DNA from: Andeanibacterium fulvum
Lineage (GTDB): Bacteria; Pseudomonadota; Alphaproteobacteria; Sphingomonadales; Sphingomonadaceae
Direction of reading: 5' to 3'
Assembly: GCF_037154085.1 (NCBI RefSeq)
Contig: NZ_JBANRM010000002.1
Location: 1-64,000, forward strand
DNA: 64,000 nucleotides
Shown: positions 25,029-33,464 of the stretch, one piece after another
Numbering within the stretch: the stretch's first letter is position 1
Layout of the letters: each line of letters opens with the position of its first letter
Program-made: the position numbers and the translations under genes
Notes under the pieces: generated by a model
Told to the model about the DNA's origin: nothing
Seen by the model: only the letters and a program-made list of their open reading frames with translations
Database searches by the model: none

Positions 25029-25871
25029 CTATCCCCACTGCATTCCCCTCGGTTCCGAATTGCCTGCAAGAAATGCAATGAAGGCCGCCTGAACTTCCGC
25101 GCCGGAAAAGTGGCGGGGGGATGTCCACTCTTCTTCCGATGGCGCCGACAGACGCCGGGCGGCAACATACTCACCCGAACCGGGGCCGCGTTCGATCACG
25201 AAGCCCGGATGTTCCAGCGCAGCCTGAATGAAGCTGCCATCTGCATGATCTAGGATCGCGAAACCTGTCCCGGCCGCTGCGATCCCGTCGATTGCCTCGC
25301 GGATGACTTCAGGCGTGGCCCGACCTTCCAGTTTCTCTCCGTCGACCTGCAAGGTCATCGGGAGATAGGGCCCAGCATATTCGGAAACAGGCGCTTCCCG
25401 GCGCTGTGGCGCAGGCCCCTTTGAAAGGGTCTTATCTAGAAAATCGACCAGAGGCGCAGCGTCCCGCCGGAAGGCATGCCCCGACCACAACGCCAGGCCG
25501 CAAAACGGAAAGGAGAATCCAAGAACGAACAGCAGCGCAGCCGAAGCCTGACGATTTGAGACGAGGCCGATGGCAATGATGGGAAGAATCACAGCCAAAA
25601 AGACTGCGAACACCATCCCGTTAAGGTTCGAGCCTGCGCGCCCGCTTATCCGGGTTACACCGTCCCGGTTGGACATGAAGCCGAACAGCATTGGGCCGTG
25701 GCGGTCGAAGGCACTGAGCCACAGGCAGATGACCGGGCCTACGATCCATCCCCGAGGCGCTCGCGTGACATCGAACCAGCCCTTCAGGCGAGCCTTGATG
25801 GCAGCCTTCGCCTCTGGCGGAGCGAGGTAAGAGATGGCTTCGAAACGCATTCCGAAGGGTTGAAAGGCCAT
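25029..25871 (-). CDS. Membrane protein of unknown function
   Basis: 280 residues from MAFQPFGMRFEAISY, with a strong GGAGGGAG just upstream. Two or three hydrophobic segments (about residues 40-60, 85-110 and 113-135) separate a short cytoplasmic start from a soluble C-terminal domain (TLQVDGEKLEGRATPEVIREAID to the end). The C-terminal half may be a small binding domain. GC is slightly lower than in neighbouring genes. It converges on the nucleotidase gene with 3 bases between stops. No family recognised. Confidence 0.65.
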   Translation of the reverse strand: MAFQPFGMRFEAISYLAPPEAKAAIKARLKGWFDVTRAPRGWIVGPVICLWLSAFDRHGPMLFGFMSNRDGVTRISGRAGSNLNGMVFAVFLAVILPIIAIGLVSNRQASAALLFVLGFSFPFCGLALWSGHAFRRDAAPLVDFLDKTLSKGPAPQRREAPVSEYAGPYLPMTLQVDGEKLEGRATPEVIREAIDGIAAAGTGFAILDHADGSFIQAALEHPGFVIERGPGSGEYVAARRLSAPSEEEWTSPRHFSGAEVQAAFIAFLAGNSEPRGMQWG

Positions 25872-25923
25872 TTCTCCCTCCAAGATGCGAGGCGCGAGAC
25901 CATCGGCCTCGCGCCTCTAACGT

Positions 25924-26961
25924 TTACTTCCGGTCGAGGTGCTTCGCCATGAAGGGCAGCACCACTTCGTCGAAGCGCTGGCCGATGCGGTTGACGTGAT
26001 CGCCATCATAGACGGCCCACTGGTTCGCAATACCGAAGCGGTCCAGTTCCTCGTGGATCATCGTGTCGTCATGCAGCAGCCCGTCCTTGTCGCCCGCATC
26101 CGATCCGATGGCGCGGAAGCTGCGCAGGGCCGGAACATGCGAGGCGACCATGGCATAGGGCGAATTGGCCGCCCATTTGGCGATCACCAGCTGGTCCACC
26201 TTGCCGTCCTTATAGGGGAAGTCCGCGAAATAGGGCGGGTTCTTCGGGTTGGGCGACCAGGCGACGATGGAGGAAAGGCCGGCGCGCGTGCCGAAATCGG
26301 CCTTCACGCCTTCCTCGATCGGCAGGCTGGAGAGCTTCTTCGCACTTTCTTCCGTTTCGGTGCGCGGGCTGATGCAGCAGGCATTCTGGGCATAGATCGC
26401 GGCGAAGGTTTCCGGATAGGTCATGCCGATCACCCAGGTGCCGTAACCGCCCATGGAATGGCCGGCGAGGCCGCGCCCTTCGCGCCTGGCGATGGTGCGG
26501 TAATGGCTGTCGACATAGGCGACCAGATCCTTCGCCACGAAGGCCCGGAAATCGCCGGTGGTGGCCGAGCTGGAATACATGCTGCCGCCCAGCTTGGTCA
26601 GCGTATCGGGCACCACCACGATGAATTCCTCGCCGCGCTTGGCCGAGTTGTTCACTGCATCGGGCACCTTCATGAAGTTGTAGAAATTGCGCCCGTCTAT
26701 CGCGAAGCCGTGCAGGTAATAGACCACGCGGTAACGCTTCTTCTTGTCCTTGCCATAGCTGGGCGGAAGCACCACCAGCGCCTCGCGATCAGTCGAATTG
26801 CCTTCCAGATTGCCTTCCAGCGAAGGGCTGTGGACCTTGATCGTATCCACCTTGATCCCGGCAGGCACCGGCGCGGCCGGAGCGGTGATATTCTGCGCCA
26901 TGGCAGGCGCGGCGAGCATGGCGGCACAAGCGGCCGCCAGCACGGCGAGTTTCTTCAGCAT
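25924..26961 (-). CDS. Secreted esterase, tandem paralog 3
   Basis: 345 residues; signal peptide MLKKLAVLAAACAAMLAAPAMAQ. Alpha/beta hydrolase of the putative esterase family (PF00756; antigen 85/S-formylglutathione hydrolase type). The oxyanion strand is VVYYLHGFAIDG, the nucleophile Ser lies in GHSMGGYGTWVIGMTYPETF, and the C-terminal YDGDHVNRI carries the catalytic His. A CCISPRTE segment has paired Cys. GGGGAAGGA before the ATG. Last of three co-directional paralogs (30 bases after the previous stop). Natural substrate unknown. Confidence 0.88.
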   Translation of the reverse strand: MLKKLAVLAAACAAMLAAPAMAQNITAPAAPVPAGIKVDTIKVHSPSLEGNLEGNSTDREALVVLPPSYGKDKKKRYRVVYYLHGFAIDGRNFYNFMKVPDAVNNSAKRGEEFIVVVPDTLTKLGGSMYSSSATTGDFRAFVAKDLVAYVDSHYRTIARREGRGLAGHSMGGYGTWVIGMTYPETFAAIYAQNACCISPRTETEESAKKLSSLPIEEGVKADFGTRAGLSSIVAWSPNPKNPPYFADFPYKDGKVDQLVIAKWAANSPYAMVASHVPALRSFRAIGSDAGDKDGLLHDDTMIHEELDRFGIANQWAVYDGDHVNRIGQRFDEVVLPFMAKHLDRK

Positions 26962-26991
26962 TGCAGCTATCCTTCCCCTTTTCCTGAATCT

Positions 26992-28008
26992 CTACCGGTC
27001 GAGATGCGCGGCGAAGAAGGGCAGGACATTGGCGCGCAGCCGTTCCTTCACCTTGTCCCCATGGCCGCCATCGTAGACCTCCAACGTGTGAACGACACCG
27101 AAGCGGGCGAGTTCCGCCGACATGGCCTTGCTGTCGGGCGCGAGCCCGTCCTTGTCGCCCACGTCGAGCATGATCGCTTCATATTGCTTCAACTCGCGGA
27201 TGTGCTGCGGCAGCATGCCCATCAGCGAATTGGCGGCCACGCGCGCCTGCACGACCGGGTCGATTGTGCCATCGGGCAACAACCCGGCATTGACGAAATT
27301 GGGCGGGCGCTTCGGATCGGGCGACCATGCGGCAAGCTGGGCCAGATCGCCCTGCGCGCCGCCGATGGGGGCAGACATGTCCACCGTGCCATTATCGGCC
27401 TGCGCCCGCTCCGCCATTTCCTTGGTGATGATTTTCACCGAGCCGCCGCCCGCGCTCATCACATAGAGGCTGGAGAAGACATCCGGGTGGTTCATCCCCA
27501 CGCGCATCGCGCCATAGCCGCCCATGGAATGACCGGCGAGGCCGCGGCTCTCCCGCCGGGCGAGCGTGCGGTAATGCCCATCCACCCAAGCGACGAGATC
27601 CTGCGCCACGAAATCCTCGTAATTCCCGGTGGTGGGCGAGTTGGAATAGAAGGAACCGCGATGCTTGGAGAACCCGTCCGGCATCACGAAGATCACTTCA
27701 TTGCCCGCCCCCGCCGCGCCGGTCAGCGCTTCGCCAAGGTCGAACAGATCGGCATAGGCCTTGGGCTCCACGAAATAGCCATGGAGGAAATAGACCACCG
27801 GATAGCGCTTTTCCGGGTGCTGGTCGTAACCCGGCGGGGTCACGACATAGACCGTGCGGTCCGCCGTGTTCCCTTCCAGATTGCCCGCAATCGCCGGGCT
27901 GTGGACCTTCACCAGATCGACCCGCGCCTGCTCCTGCGCGGCGGCGGGCGAGAGTGAAGCGAAAGCGGTGAGGGCGAGCGCCGCAAGGGCCGCAATGCGC
28001 TTTGCCAT
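26992..28008 (-). CDS. Secreted esterase, tandem paralog 2
   Basis: 338 residues; signal peptide MAKRIAALAALALTAFASLSPAAAQ. Same family and layout as its neighbours: VVYFLHGYFVEPKAY, nucleophile in GHSMGGYGAMRVGMNHPDVF, catalytic His in YDGGHGDKV. Lacks the Cys pair of paralogs 1 and 3 after the nucleophile helix (SAGGGSVKI instead). Start chosen 4 bases after the previous stop, where AAGG is available; the longer frame to 28155 overlaps paralog 1 and is rejected. Confidence 0.88.
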   Translation of the reverse strand: MAKRIAALAALALTAFASLSPAAAQEQARVDLVKVHSPAIAGNLEGNTADRTVYVVTPPGYDQHPEKRYPVVYFLHGYFVEPKAYADLFDLGEALTGAAGAGNEVIFVMPDGFSKHRGSFYSNSPTTGNYEDFVAQDLVAWVDGHYRTLARRESRGLAGHSMGGYGAMRVGMNHPDVFSSLYVMSAGGGSVKIITKEMAERAQADNGTVDMSAPIGGAQGDLAQLAAWSPDPKRPPNFVNAGLLPDGTIDPVVQARVAANSLMGMLPQHIRELKQYEAIMLDVGDKDGLAPDSKAMSAELARFGVVHTLEVYDGGHGDKVKERLRANVLPFFAAHLDR

Positions 28009-28012
28009 GGCC

Positions 28013-29035
28013 TTACTTCCGGTCGAGATGCTGCGCGAAGAACGGCAGCAATTTCGTGCGGATGCGTTCGGCAATGCGGTTGCCGTGATCGCCGTCATAG
28101 GTTTCCCACCCATGGGCCACGCCATAGCGAGTGAGTTCGGCATTGAGGGCGACATTGTCGTTCAGCAGGAAATCCTTGTCGCCCACTTCCAGGCCGATGG
28201 CCTCCATCTGCCGCAGCGAGGGCAGATATTGCGGGACCATCGCCAGGATCGAATTGGCGGCCAGCTTTGCATTGACCAGCGGGTCCATCGTGCCGTCGGC
28301 CTTCAGGCCGGTATCGACATATTTCGGCGCCTTCGTGGGATCGGGCGACCAGGTGGCGAGCGTGGAAAGCTGCGCCAGCCCGCCGAAATCGGCCTTGGCA
28401 ATATCCTCATCGGTCATCGCCTCGATCCGCTTTGCCCCGGCCTCGTCCATTTTCATCGGCGAGAGGCAGCAGGCGCTCATGGCATAGAGGCTGGAGAAGG
28501 TTTCGGGATATTTCATCCCCAGCCGCATCGTGCCGTATCCGCCCATGGAATGGCCGGAAAGGCCGCGCGCCTCGCGTTTTGGAATGCTGCGGTAATTGGC
28601 ATCGACCCACTTCACGAGGTCTTCGCCCACGAAGGCTTCGTAATTCCCCACAGTGGGCGAGTTCGAATAGAAGCCGCCCTTCAGCTTGGAATGGCCATCG
28701 GGGATCACCATGATCACTTCGTTCCCGGCGCGGGCAGCTTCGTCCACCGCCACGTCGAACTTCATCTGCTCCTGATACATCTGGGGCGTGGCCCAGTAGC
28801 CGTGCAGGAAGTAGACGACAGGATAGCGCTTATCCGGATGCTCGTCATAGCCGGGAGGAGTGACGACATAGGCGCCGCGATCCGCCGGATTGCCTTCCAG
28901 ATTGCCTTCCATGGCGCGGCTGTGCAGCGTCTTCCACTCGATCCGCGCCTTTTCCTGCGCCTGTGCAGGGCTGGTGGCCAGAGCCGCCAGAGCCAGTGCG
29001 GGCAGGGCAAGCCCCCGCATGATACGGTTCAGCAT
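28013..29035 (-). CDS. Secreted esterase, tandem paralog 1
   Basis: 340 residues from MLNRIMRGLALPALALAALATSPAQAQ (signal peptide). VVYFLHGYWATPQMY, nucleophile in GHSMGGYGTMRLGMKYPETF, SACCLSPMKMDEAG and catalytic YDGDHGNRI follow the family pattern. GGGGGAG lies 9 bases before the ATG. First gene of the three-gene unit; the repeated SLEGNLEGN / AMEGNLEGN motif after the signal peptide in all three shows tandem duplication. Confidence 0.88.
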   Translation of the reverse strand: MLNRIMRGLALPALALAALATSPAQAQEKARIEWKTLHSRAMEGNLEGNPADRGAYVVTPPGYDEHPDKRYPVVYFLHGYWATPQMYQEQMKFDVAVDEAARAGNEVIMVIPDGHSKLKGGFYSNSPTVGNYEAFVGEDLVKWVDANYRSIPKREARGLSGHSMGGYGTMRLGMKYPETFSSLYAMSACCLSPMKMDEAGAKRIEAMTDEDIAKADFGGLAQLSTLATWSPDPTKAPKYVDTGLKADGTMDPLVNAKLAANSILAMVPQYLPSLRQMEAIGLEVGDKDFLLNDNVALNAELTRYGVAHGWETYDGDHGNRIAERIRTKLLPFFAQHLDRK

Positions 29036-29134
29036 CCTCAATTCTCCCCCGAGATGTTTTTCTGCGGGGCAGTTAAGCAAAGCCGCGAGGCGCTGTCACG
29101 GACATTGTCAAATTGGGGGCGTGTTCTCCCGCTT

Positions 29135-29224
29135 CGTCATTGCGAGCGGCAAAGCCGCGCGGCAATCCAGAGCCCGACGCGCGCAGCCCTGGATTGCTTC
29201 GGGGCCCTGCCCCTCGCAATGACG
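29135..29224. repeat. Long palindromic repeat, CGTCATTGCGAG family, copy 2
   Basis: Arms CGTCATTGCGAG and CTCGCAATGACG with inner GGCAATCCAG / CTGGATTGCT; same family as 3793-3876. Sits between the esterase operon and the VOC gene. Confidence 0.85.
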
Positions 29225-29229
29225 GAAAA

Positions 29230-29661
29230 CTACCCCGTCCGCCCGGAAACGAATTCCAGCTTCAGCCCATCGGGATCGGCAAAGAACACCGCATAATAGT
29301 CCGGGCCATATTGGGGATAGAAGGCCGGCGGATCGAGCACTGTCGCGCCGATTTCCAGCAGCAGCGCATGCAGCCGGTCCACATCGGCCGGATCGTTCGC
29401 CGCCCACGCAAGATGATGGAGGCCGGGGGAATAGCGATCATGCCCGCGCCCGGCATTTTCTCCACGCGCCAGCACTATGCCGATGGAATGGAACGGCGCC
29501 CCCGGTTCCGCGGCGCCGCGCCAGTCCCAATCCGTGCCATTTGCGTGATCGTCGGCGCGGGCATAACCCATGAACCCTAGCACTGCGTCGTAAAAGAGGC
29601 GGGAGCGGGCCAGATCGCTCACCGTCAGATCGACATGGTGGACGAGGCCGCGCGCGCTCAT
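29230..29661 (-). CDS. VOC / glyoxalase-family protein
   Basis: 143 residues from MSARGLVHHVDLTVSDLARSR, forming two beta-alpha-beta-beta-beta units: HVDLTVSDLARSRLFYDAVLGF and HHLAWAANDPADVDRLHALLLEIGA, ending YAVFFADPDGLKLEFV. His and Glu positions fit the metal-binding site of the vicinal oxygen chelate superfamily. Substrate unknown; possibilities include a glyoxalase, lyase or resistance-type protein. It starts 4 bases after the MidA-like stop, so it is the third gene of the lgt operon. Confidence 0.85.
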   Translation of the reverse strand: MSARGLVHHVDLTVSDLARSRLFYDAVLGFMGYARADDHANGTDWDWRGAAEPGAPFHSIGIVLARGENAGRGHDRYSPGLHHLAWAANDPADVDRLHALLLEIGATVLDPPAFYPQYGPDYYAVFFADPDGLKLEFVSGRTG

Positions 29662-29665
29662 GGCT

Positions 29666-30724
29666 TTAGAACCCGGCACCTTCGGGCCAGCCCGGTGCAG
29701 CCAGGCCCATCACCTTGAACAAATCGCCCATTTCCTCCTCCGAGACGAGGCGGTGGCGAGCCGCCTCGATCTCGCCCGCCAGATGCGGCGCGGCGCGGGT
29801 GAGCGCGGCAGCGCGCGCCTCGATCCCCAGCGCACTGAGCCATGGCCCCTGCCCTGTCGTGCCGAGCCATGTCGCGCCATGGGCCTGCGCCAGTGGGGCC
29901 AGAGTTGCGAAATCGACATGGGCGGTCAAATCCGCCTCGCCCGGATCGACGAAGGGATCGACCTTCCTGTGCGCGCGCACGGCCTGCAATGTGGAACCGG
30001 TGCGAAAATGCGCATGGCCATAATCGATGAACAGCGCTGCTCCACCTTGCACGGCGAGCCTGCTGGCCACTTCCTGCACCACGGCAGCGGCAGCCGGGCA
30101 GGTTTCGATCAGCGTGCCGTCCTCCGCCTCGCGCCGGTCTTCCGGCACGGCGGGGTCCATCTGTGCGGTGCCCGCGAGGCAGACCAAACCGCCGTCCTCG
30201 CCCACAGCCACCATCCGCTCGCGCCAGCCGCCCGACGCCTTGACCAATTGCCGCACCGGCAGGGCATCGAGAAATTCGTTCGCCGCCAGCAGGATCGGGC
30301 CGTCGGTGGGCAGGGTGGACAGATCGTGGTGCCACTGGGCCTGCGGCACGGCCTGCCGCTGGATGTCCCGCAAGGCGGGGGAGCCTTCCACCAGATGGAC
30401 CTGCGGAACCAGTCCCGCCCGCGCCATGGCCCGCAGCGCATCGCGCGCCAGCGTGCCGCGCCCGGGGCCAAGCTCGACATAATGCACTGGCTGGGGCTGA
30501 CCCGCGCGATGCCACATATCGGCCAGCCACAGGCCGACCAGTTCGCCGAACATCTGGCTGATTTCCGGCGCGGTGACGAAATCCCCAGCCGTGCCGAAGG
30601 GATCGCGCGAGCCGTAATAGCGGGCATTCGCCTCTGCCATGTAATGCGCCAGGCTGATCGGGCCGGTGGCCGCGATCAGGCGCCGGAAGCTGGCCGAGAG
30701 GCTGCCCTCTCCGCTCTCGCTCAT
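29666..30724 (-). CDS. SAM-dependent methyltransferase, MidA/NDUFAF7 family
   Basis: 352 residues. N-terminal ISLAHYMAEANARYYGSRDPFGTAGDFVTAPEISQMFGE is diagnostic for the DUF185 family. The SAM-binding strand-loop is YVELGPGRGTLARDALRA, followed by LVEGSPALRDIQ and LLAANEFLDALPVRQ. The mitochondrial relative NDUFAF7 methylates an Arg of complex I subunit NDUFS2, so the bacterial protein may do the same for NuoD; this is inference. Start overlaps the lgt stop (ATGA). Confidence 0.9.
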   Translation of the reverse strand: MSESGEGSLSASFRRLIAATGPISLAHYMAEANARYYGSRDPFGTAGDFVTAPEISQMFGELVGLWLADMWHRAGQPQPVHYVELGPGRGTLARDALRAMARAGLVPQVHLVEGSPALRDIQRQAVPQAQWHHDLSTLPTDGPILLAANEFLDALPVRQLVKASGGWRERMVAVGEDGGLVCLAGTAQMDPAVPEDRREAEDGTLIETCPAAAAVVQEVASRLAVQGGAALFIDYGHAHFRTGSTLQAVRAHRKVDPFVDPGEADLTAHVDFATLAPLAQAHGATWLGTTGQGPWLSALGIEARAAALTRAAPHLAGEIEAARHRLVSEEEMGDLFKVMGLAAPGWPEGAGF

Positions 30725-31620
30725 GCCTCCGGCTTGCTCCCCGCAGGCGCTCCGCTCGCCAGCGGCGGCCGTAGCAAGGCGCGCACCGCCACGGCCACGC
30801 CCAGCACGATCAGCGGCACGGTGAGCCACTGGCCCATCGAAAGCCCCGTCTGCCGCGCGAATTCGGCCAGCTGGGCATCGGGCTCGCGGAAGAATTCCAC
30901 CGTGAAGCGGGCAATCGCGATGCCTGCCGTGAACACGCCCGCCATCAGGCCGGGGCGGAAGCGGGCATTGGTTTTCCAGAACAGCAGCAGCATCACCACG
31001 ATCAGCACCGCGCCTTCCAGCGCGGCCTCGTAAAGCTGCGAGGGGTGGCGCGGCAGAGGGCCGGCGCCGGGGAACACGATGGCCCAGGGCACGTCGGTCG
31101 GGCGGCCCCACAGCTCGCCATTGATGAAATTGGCAAGGCGGCCCAGCATCATGCCCACCGGCACGTTGACCGCCACGTAATCGATCACGCGCAGCATGGG
31201 CAGCTTGCCCCGCCAGCAGACCCACGCCACGGCCAGCAGCACGCCGATCAGCCCGCCATGGAAGCTCATGCCGCCTTCCCACAGCTTGATCAGTTCGCCG
31301 GGATGGGCCCACAGGCTGGGAATGCCGGTGTCGCCGCCGGTGTAGAAAGTGGCATAGCCCAGCCGCCCGCCCAGAATGATGCCCAGGGTGCAGTAGAAGA
31401 ACAGATCCTCCACATGGCGTTGCGCCATCGGCGCGCCGGGGGCCTTGACCATCTTCGAGAGGTGCCACCAGCCGAAGGCGATGCCGAGGATATAGGCCAG
31501 GGAATAGAAGCGCAGGGTGAAGAAGCCCAGCTCGATGCCCGGCCGAAGGCCCAGATCCGCCCACTGGATCGGGCCGTTGCCGGCCGCTTCGCCGACAGTG
31601 GCGGCCAATAGTGACAGCAC
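30721..31620 (-). CDS. lgt: Prolipoprotein diacylglyceryl transferase
   Basis: 299 residues, integral membrane enzyme that attaches diacylglycerol to lipobox Cys of exported prolipoproteins. About seven transmembrane helices; the family signature GRLANFINGELWGRPTDVPWAIVFP contains the essential Arg/Asn/Glu positions, and the N-terminal FTLRFYSLAYILGIAFGWW the conserved Tyr-Ser-Leu region. Starts with GTG at 31620 preceded by AAGAGGA. Likely clients encoded here are the lipoproteins at 3438, 23229 and 58347. Confidence 0.96.
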   Translation of the reverse strand: MLSLLAATVGEAAGNGPIQWADLGLRPGIELGFFTLRFYSLAYILGIAFGWWHLSKMVKAPGAPMAQRHVEDLFFYCTLGIILGGRLGYATFYTGGDTGIPSLWAHPGELIKLWEGGMSFHGGLIGVLLAVAWVCWRGKLPMLRVIDYVAVNVPVGMMLGRLANFINGELWGRPTDVPWAIVFPGAGPLPRHPSQLYEAALEGAVLIVVMLLLFWKTNARFRPGLMAGVFTAGIAIARFTVEFFREPDAQLAEFARQTGLSMGQWLTVPLIVLGVAVAVRALLRPPLASGAPAGSKPEA

Positions 31621-31760
31621 TTGGTGTTCCTCTTACTATCGGCTTCACAGCGCCGGGGACGCGGGCGCTTGTGGCACAGCGGGTGGCGCGGCGAAAGCCT
31701 GCGCTGCACTCCGCCTCCACAGGCAGCCGGGTAACACCGGACGCATGGGATTGGAGAAGA

Positions 31761-33464
31761 ATGCCGATGCCGAGCGAGATGGATCGCAGCCTGAAGGCGA
31801 ATCTGGAAGCCAGCCTTGCCCCGGGCGGTCCGCTCGAACTCACCACCATCCCGCGCTATGGCACCGATCTGCCGCTGTTCAGGCAGGCACCGCCCACCCT
31901 GACTGCCTATTTCGCGCATTTCTGTGCCCGGCATGGTGATGCGACCTTTCTGGTCGATGGCGAATTGCGCCTGAGCTTTGCCGATAGCTTCGCAGCCGCC
32001 CGCGCGCTGGCAGGCGGGCTGGTGGAAGGGCACGAAGTGCGCAAGGGCGACCGGATCGGCATTGCCGCGCGCAATTCGGCCAATTGGGCCATCGCCTACA
32101 TGGCCGTGCTGCTGGCAGGCGGCTGCGTCACGCTGCTGAACGGCTTTTCGACCGGCGAGGAACTGGCCGAGGCGATCGCGCTGGCCGAATGCAGCCTGGT
32201 GCTGGCCGATCCCCAGCGCGCCGCGCGGCTGGACGGGCGGGCGCATGGCGCGCAGGTGCTGGTCTTCACGCATGACGCACAGCCGCTGGAAGGCCTGCGC
32301 GAACTGATCGCCCGTGGCGGCGGGGCCGAAACGCCCCTGCCCGAGCTGGCGCCGGAAGACCACGCGACGATCCTGTTCACCTCCGGCTCGACCGGCAAAT
32401 CGAAAGGCGCCCTGTCCGATCATCGCGCGGTGGTGCAGGCGACGATGAATTTCGGGGCACAGACGCTGATCGTCTATGGCCACATGCTGAAGCGCGGCGA
32501 GGCCCCGGCCCATCCCTCCGCCTCGCTGGTGGCGGTGCCCCTGTTCCATGTGACCGGCGAAGTGCCCGTCTTCCTGCAAAGCTTCGCGCTGGGGCGGCGG
32601 CTGGTGATACTGCCGAAGTGGGACGTGCTGGAGGCGATGCGCCTGATCGAGGCGGAGAAGATCACCTATTTCGTGGGCGTGCCGCTGATGAGCATCGAGC
32701 TGGCCACTCATCCCGAACGCGGGAAGTTCGACCTTTCGAGCTGTACCAATTTCGCCGCCGGCGGCGCCCCGCGCCCGCCCGACCATGTCCGGCGCATCCG
32801 TACCAGCTTGCCCTCGGGCTTTCCGATCATCGGCTATGGCCTGACCGAGACCAATGCGGTGGGCTGCGGCAATTTCAACGAGAATTACCTCGCCAAGCCC
32901 GGCAGCACCGGCCCGGCCAGCCTGCCGCTGGTCGACCTGGCCATATTGGGCGCGGATGGCGCGAAACTGCCGCAGGGCGAGACGGGCGAAGTGGCGATCC
33001 GGTCCGTCTGCAATTTCCTCGGCTATTGGAACGATCCCGAAGCCACGCGGGCGGCCTTGCGAGAGGACGGCTATTTCCTGACCGGCGACCTCGGCTTTCT
33101 GGACGAGGACGGCTATCTCTTCATTGTCGACCGCAAGAAGGACATCATCATCCGCGGGGGCGAGAACATTTCCTGCATCGAGGTGGAACAGGCGATCTAT
33201 GCCCATCCCTCAGTCGCGGAATGCTCCGTTTTCGGCCTGCCCGACGACCGCTTCGGCGAGATTCCCGCCGTCGTCTGGCTGCCCAAGGAAGGCCACGATC
33301 TGGACGAGGGGGACCTGCGCGAATTCCTTGCCGAAACACTCGCCCCGTTCAAGATTCCCGCCCGCATGTGGCGCGCAGAAGGGCCGCTGCCGCGCCTTGG
33401 AACCGCAAAAGTGGACAAGCGTGCGTTGCGCGAAAAATATCTGGCTCTATCTGAGGATCGGTGA
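31761..33464 (+). CDS. Acyl-CoA ligase (AMP-dependent synthetase family)
   Basis: 567 residues from MPMPSEMDRSLKA; a GGAG sits close before 31761 and ideally before a second ATG at 31767. ANL-superfamily motifs: A3 ILFTSGSTGKSKGALSDHRA, A5 GYGLTETNAVGCG, A7 YFLTGDLGFLDEDGYLFIVDRKKDIIIRGGENIS and A10 Lys in LGTAKVDKRAL. Activates a carboxylic acid, probably a fatty acid, via an adenylate to a CoA thioester. The final codons overlap the GTG start of glnD by 4 bases, an unusual pairing. Confidence 0.9.
   Translation: MPMPSEMDRSLKANLEASLAPGGPLELTTIPRYGTDLPLFRQAPPTLTAYFAHFCARHGDATFLVDGELRLSFADSFAAARALAGGLVEGHEVRKGDRIGIAARNSANWAIAYMAVLLAGGCVTLLNGFSTGEELAEAIALAECSLVLADPQRAARLDGRAHGAQVLVFTHDAQPLEGLRELIARGGGAETPLPELAPEDHATILFTSGSTGKSKGALSDHRAVVQATMNFGAQTLIVYGHMLKRGEAPAHPSASLVAVPLFHVTGEVPVFLQSFALGRRLVILPKWDVLEAMRLIEAEKITYFVGVPLMSIELATHPERGKFDLSSCTNFAAGGAPRPPDHVRRIRTSLPSGFPIIGYGLTETNAVGCGNFNENYLAKPGSTGPASLPLVDLAILGADGAKLPQGETGEVAIRSVCNFLGYWNDPEATRAALREDGYFLTGDLGFLDEDGYLFIVDRKKDIIIRGGENISCIEVEQAIYAHPSVAECSVFGLPDDRFGEIPAVVWLPKEGHDLDEGDLREFLAETLAPFKIPARMWRAEGPLPRLGTAKVDKRALREKYLALSEDR

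Noticed and set aside
26992..28155. Longer start (28155) for the second esterase
   Set aside because: It would overlap the preceding gene by ~140 bases and bury the signal peptide; the ATG at 28008 has AAGG and a proper signal sequence.
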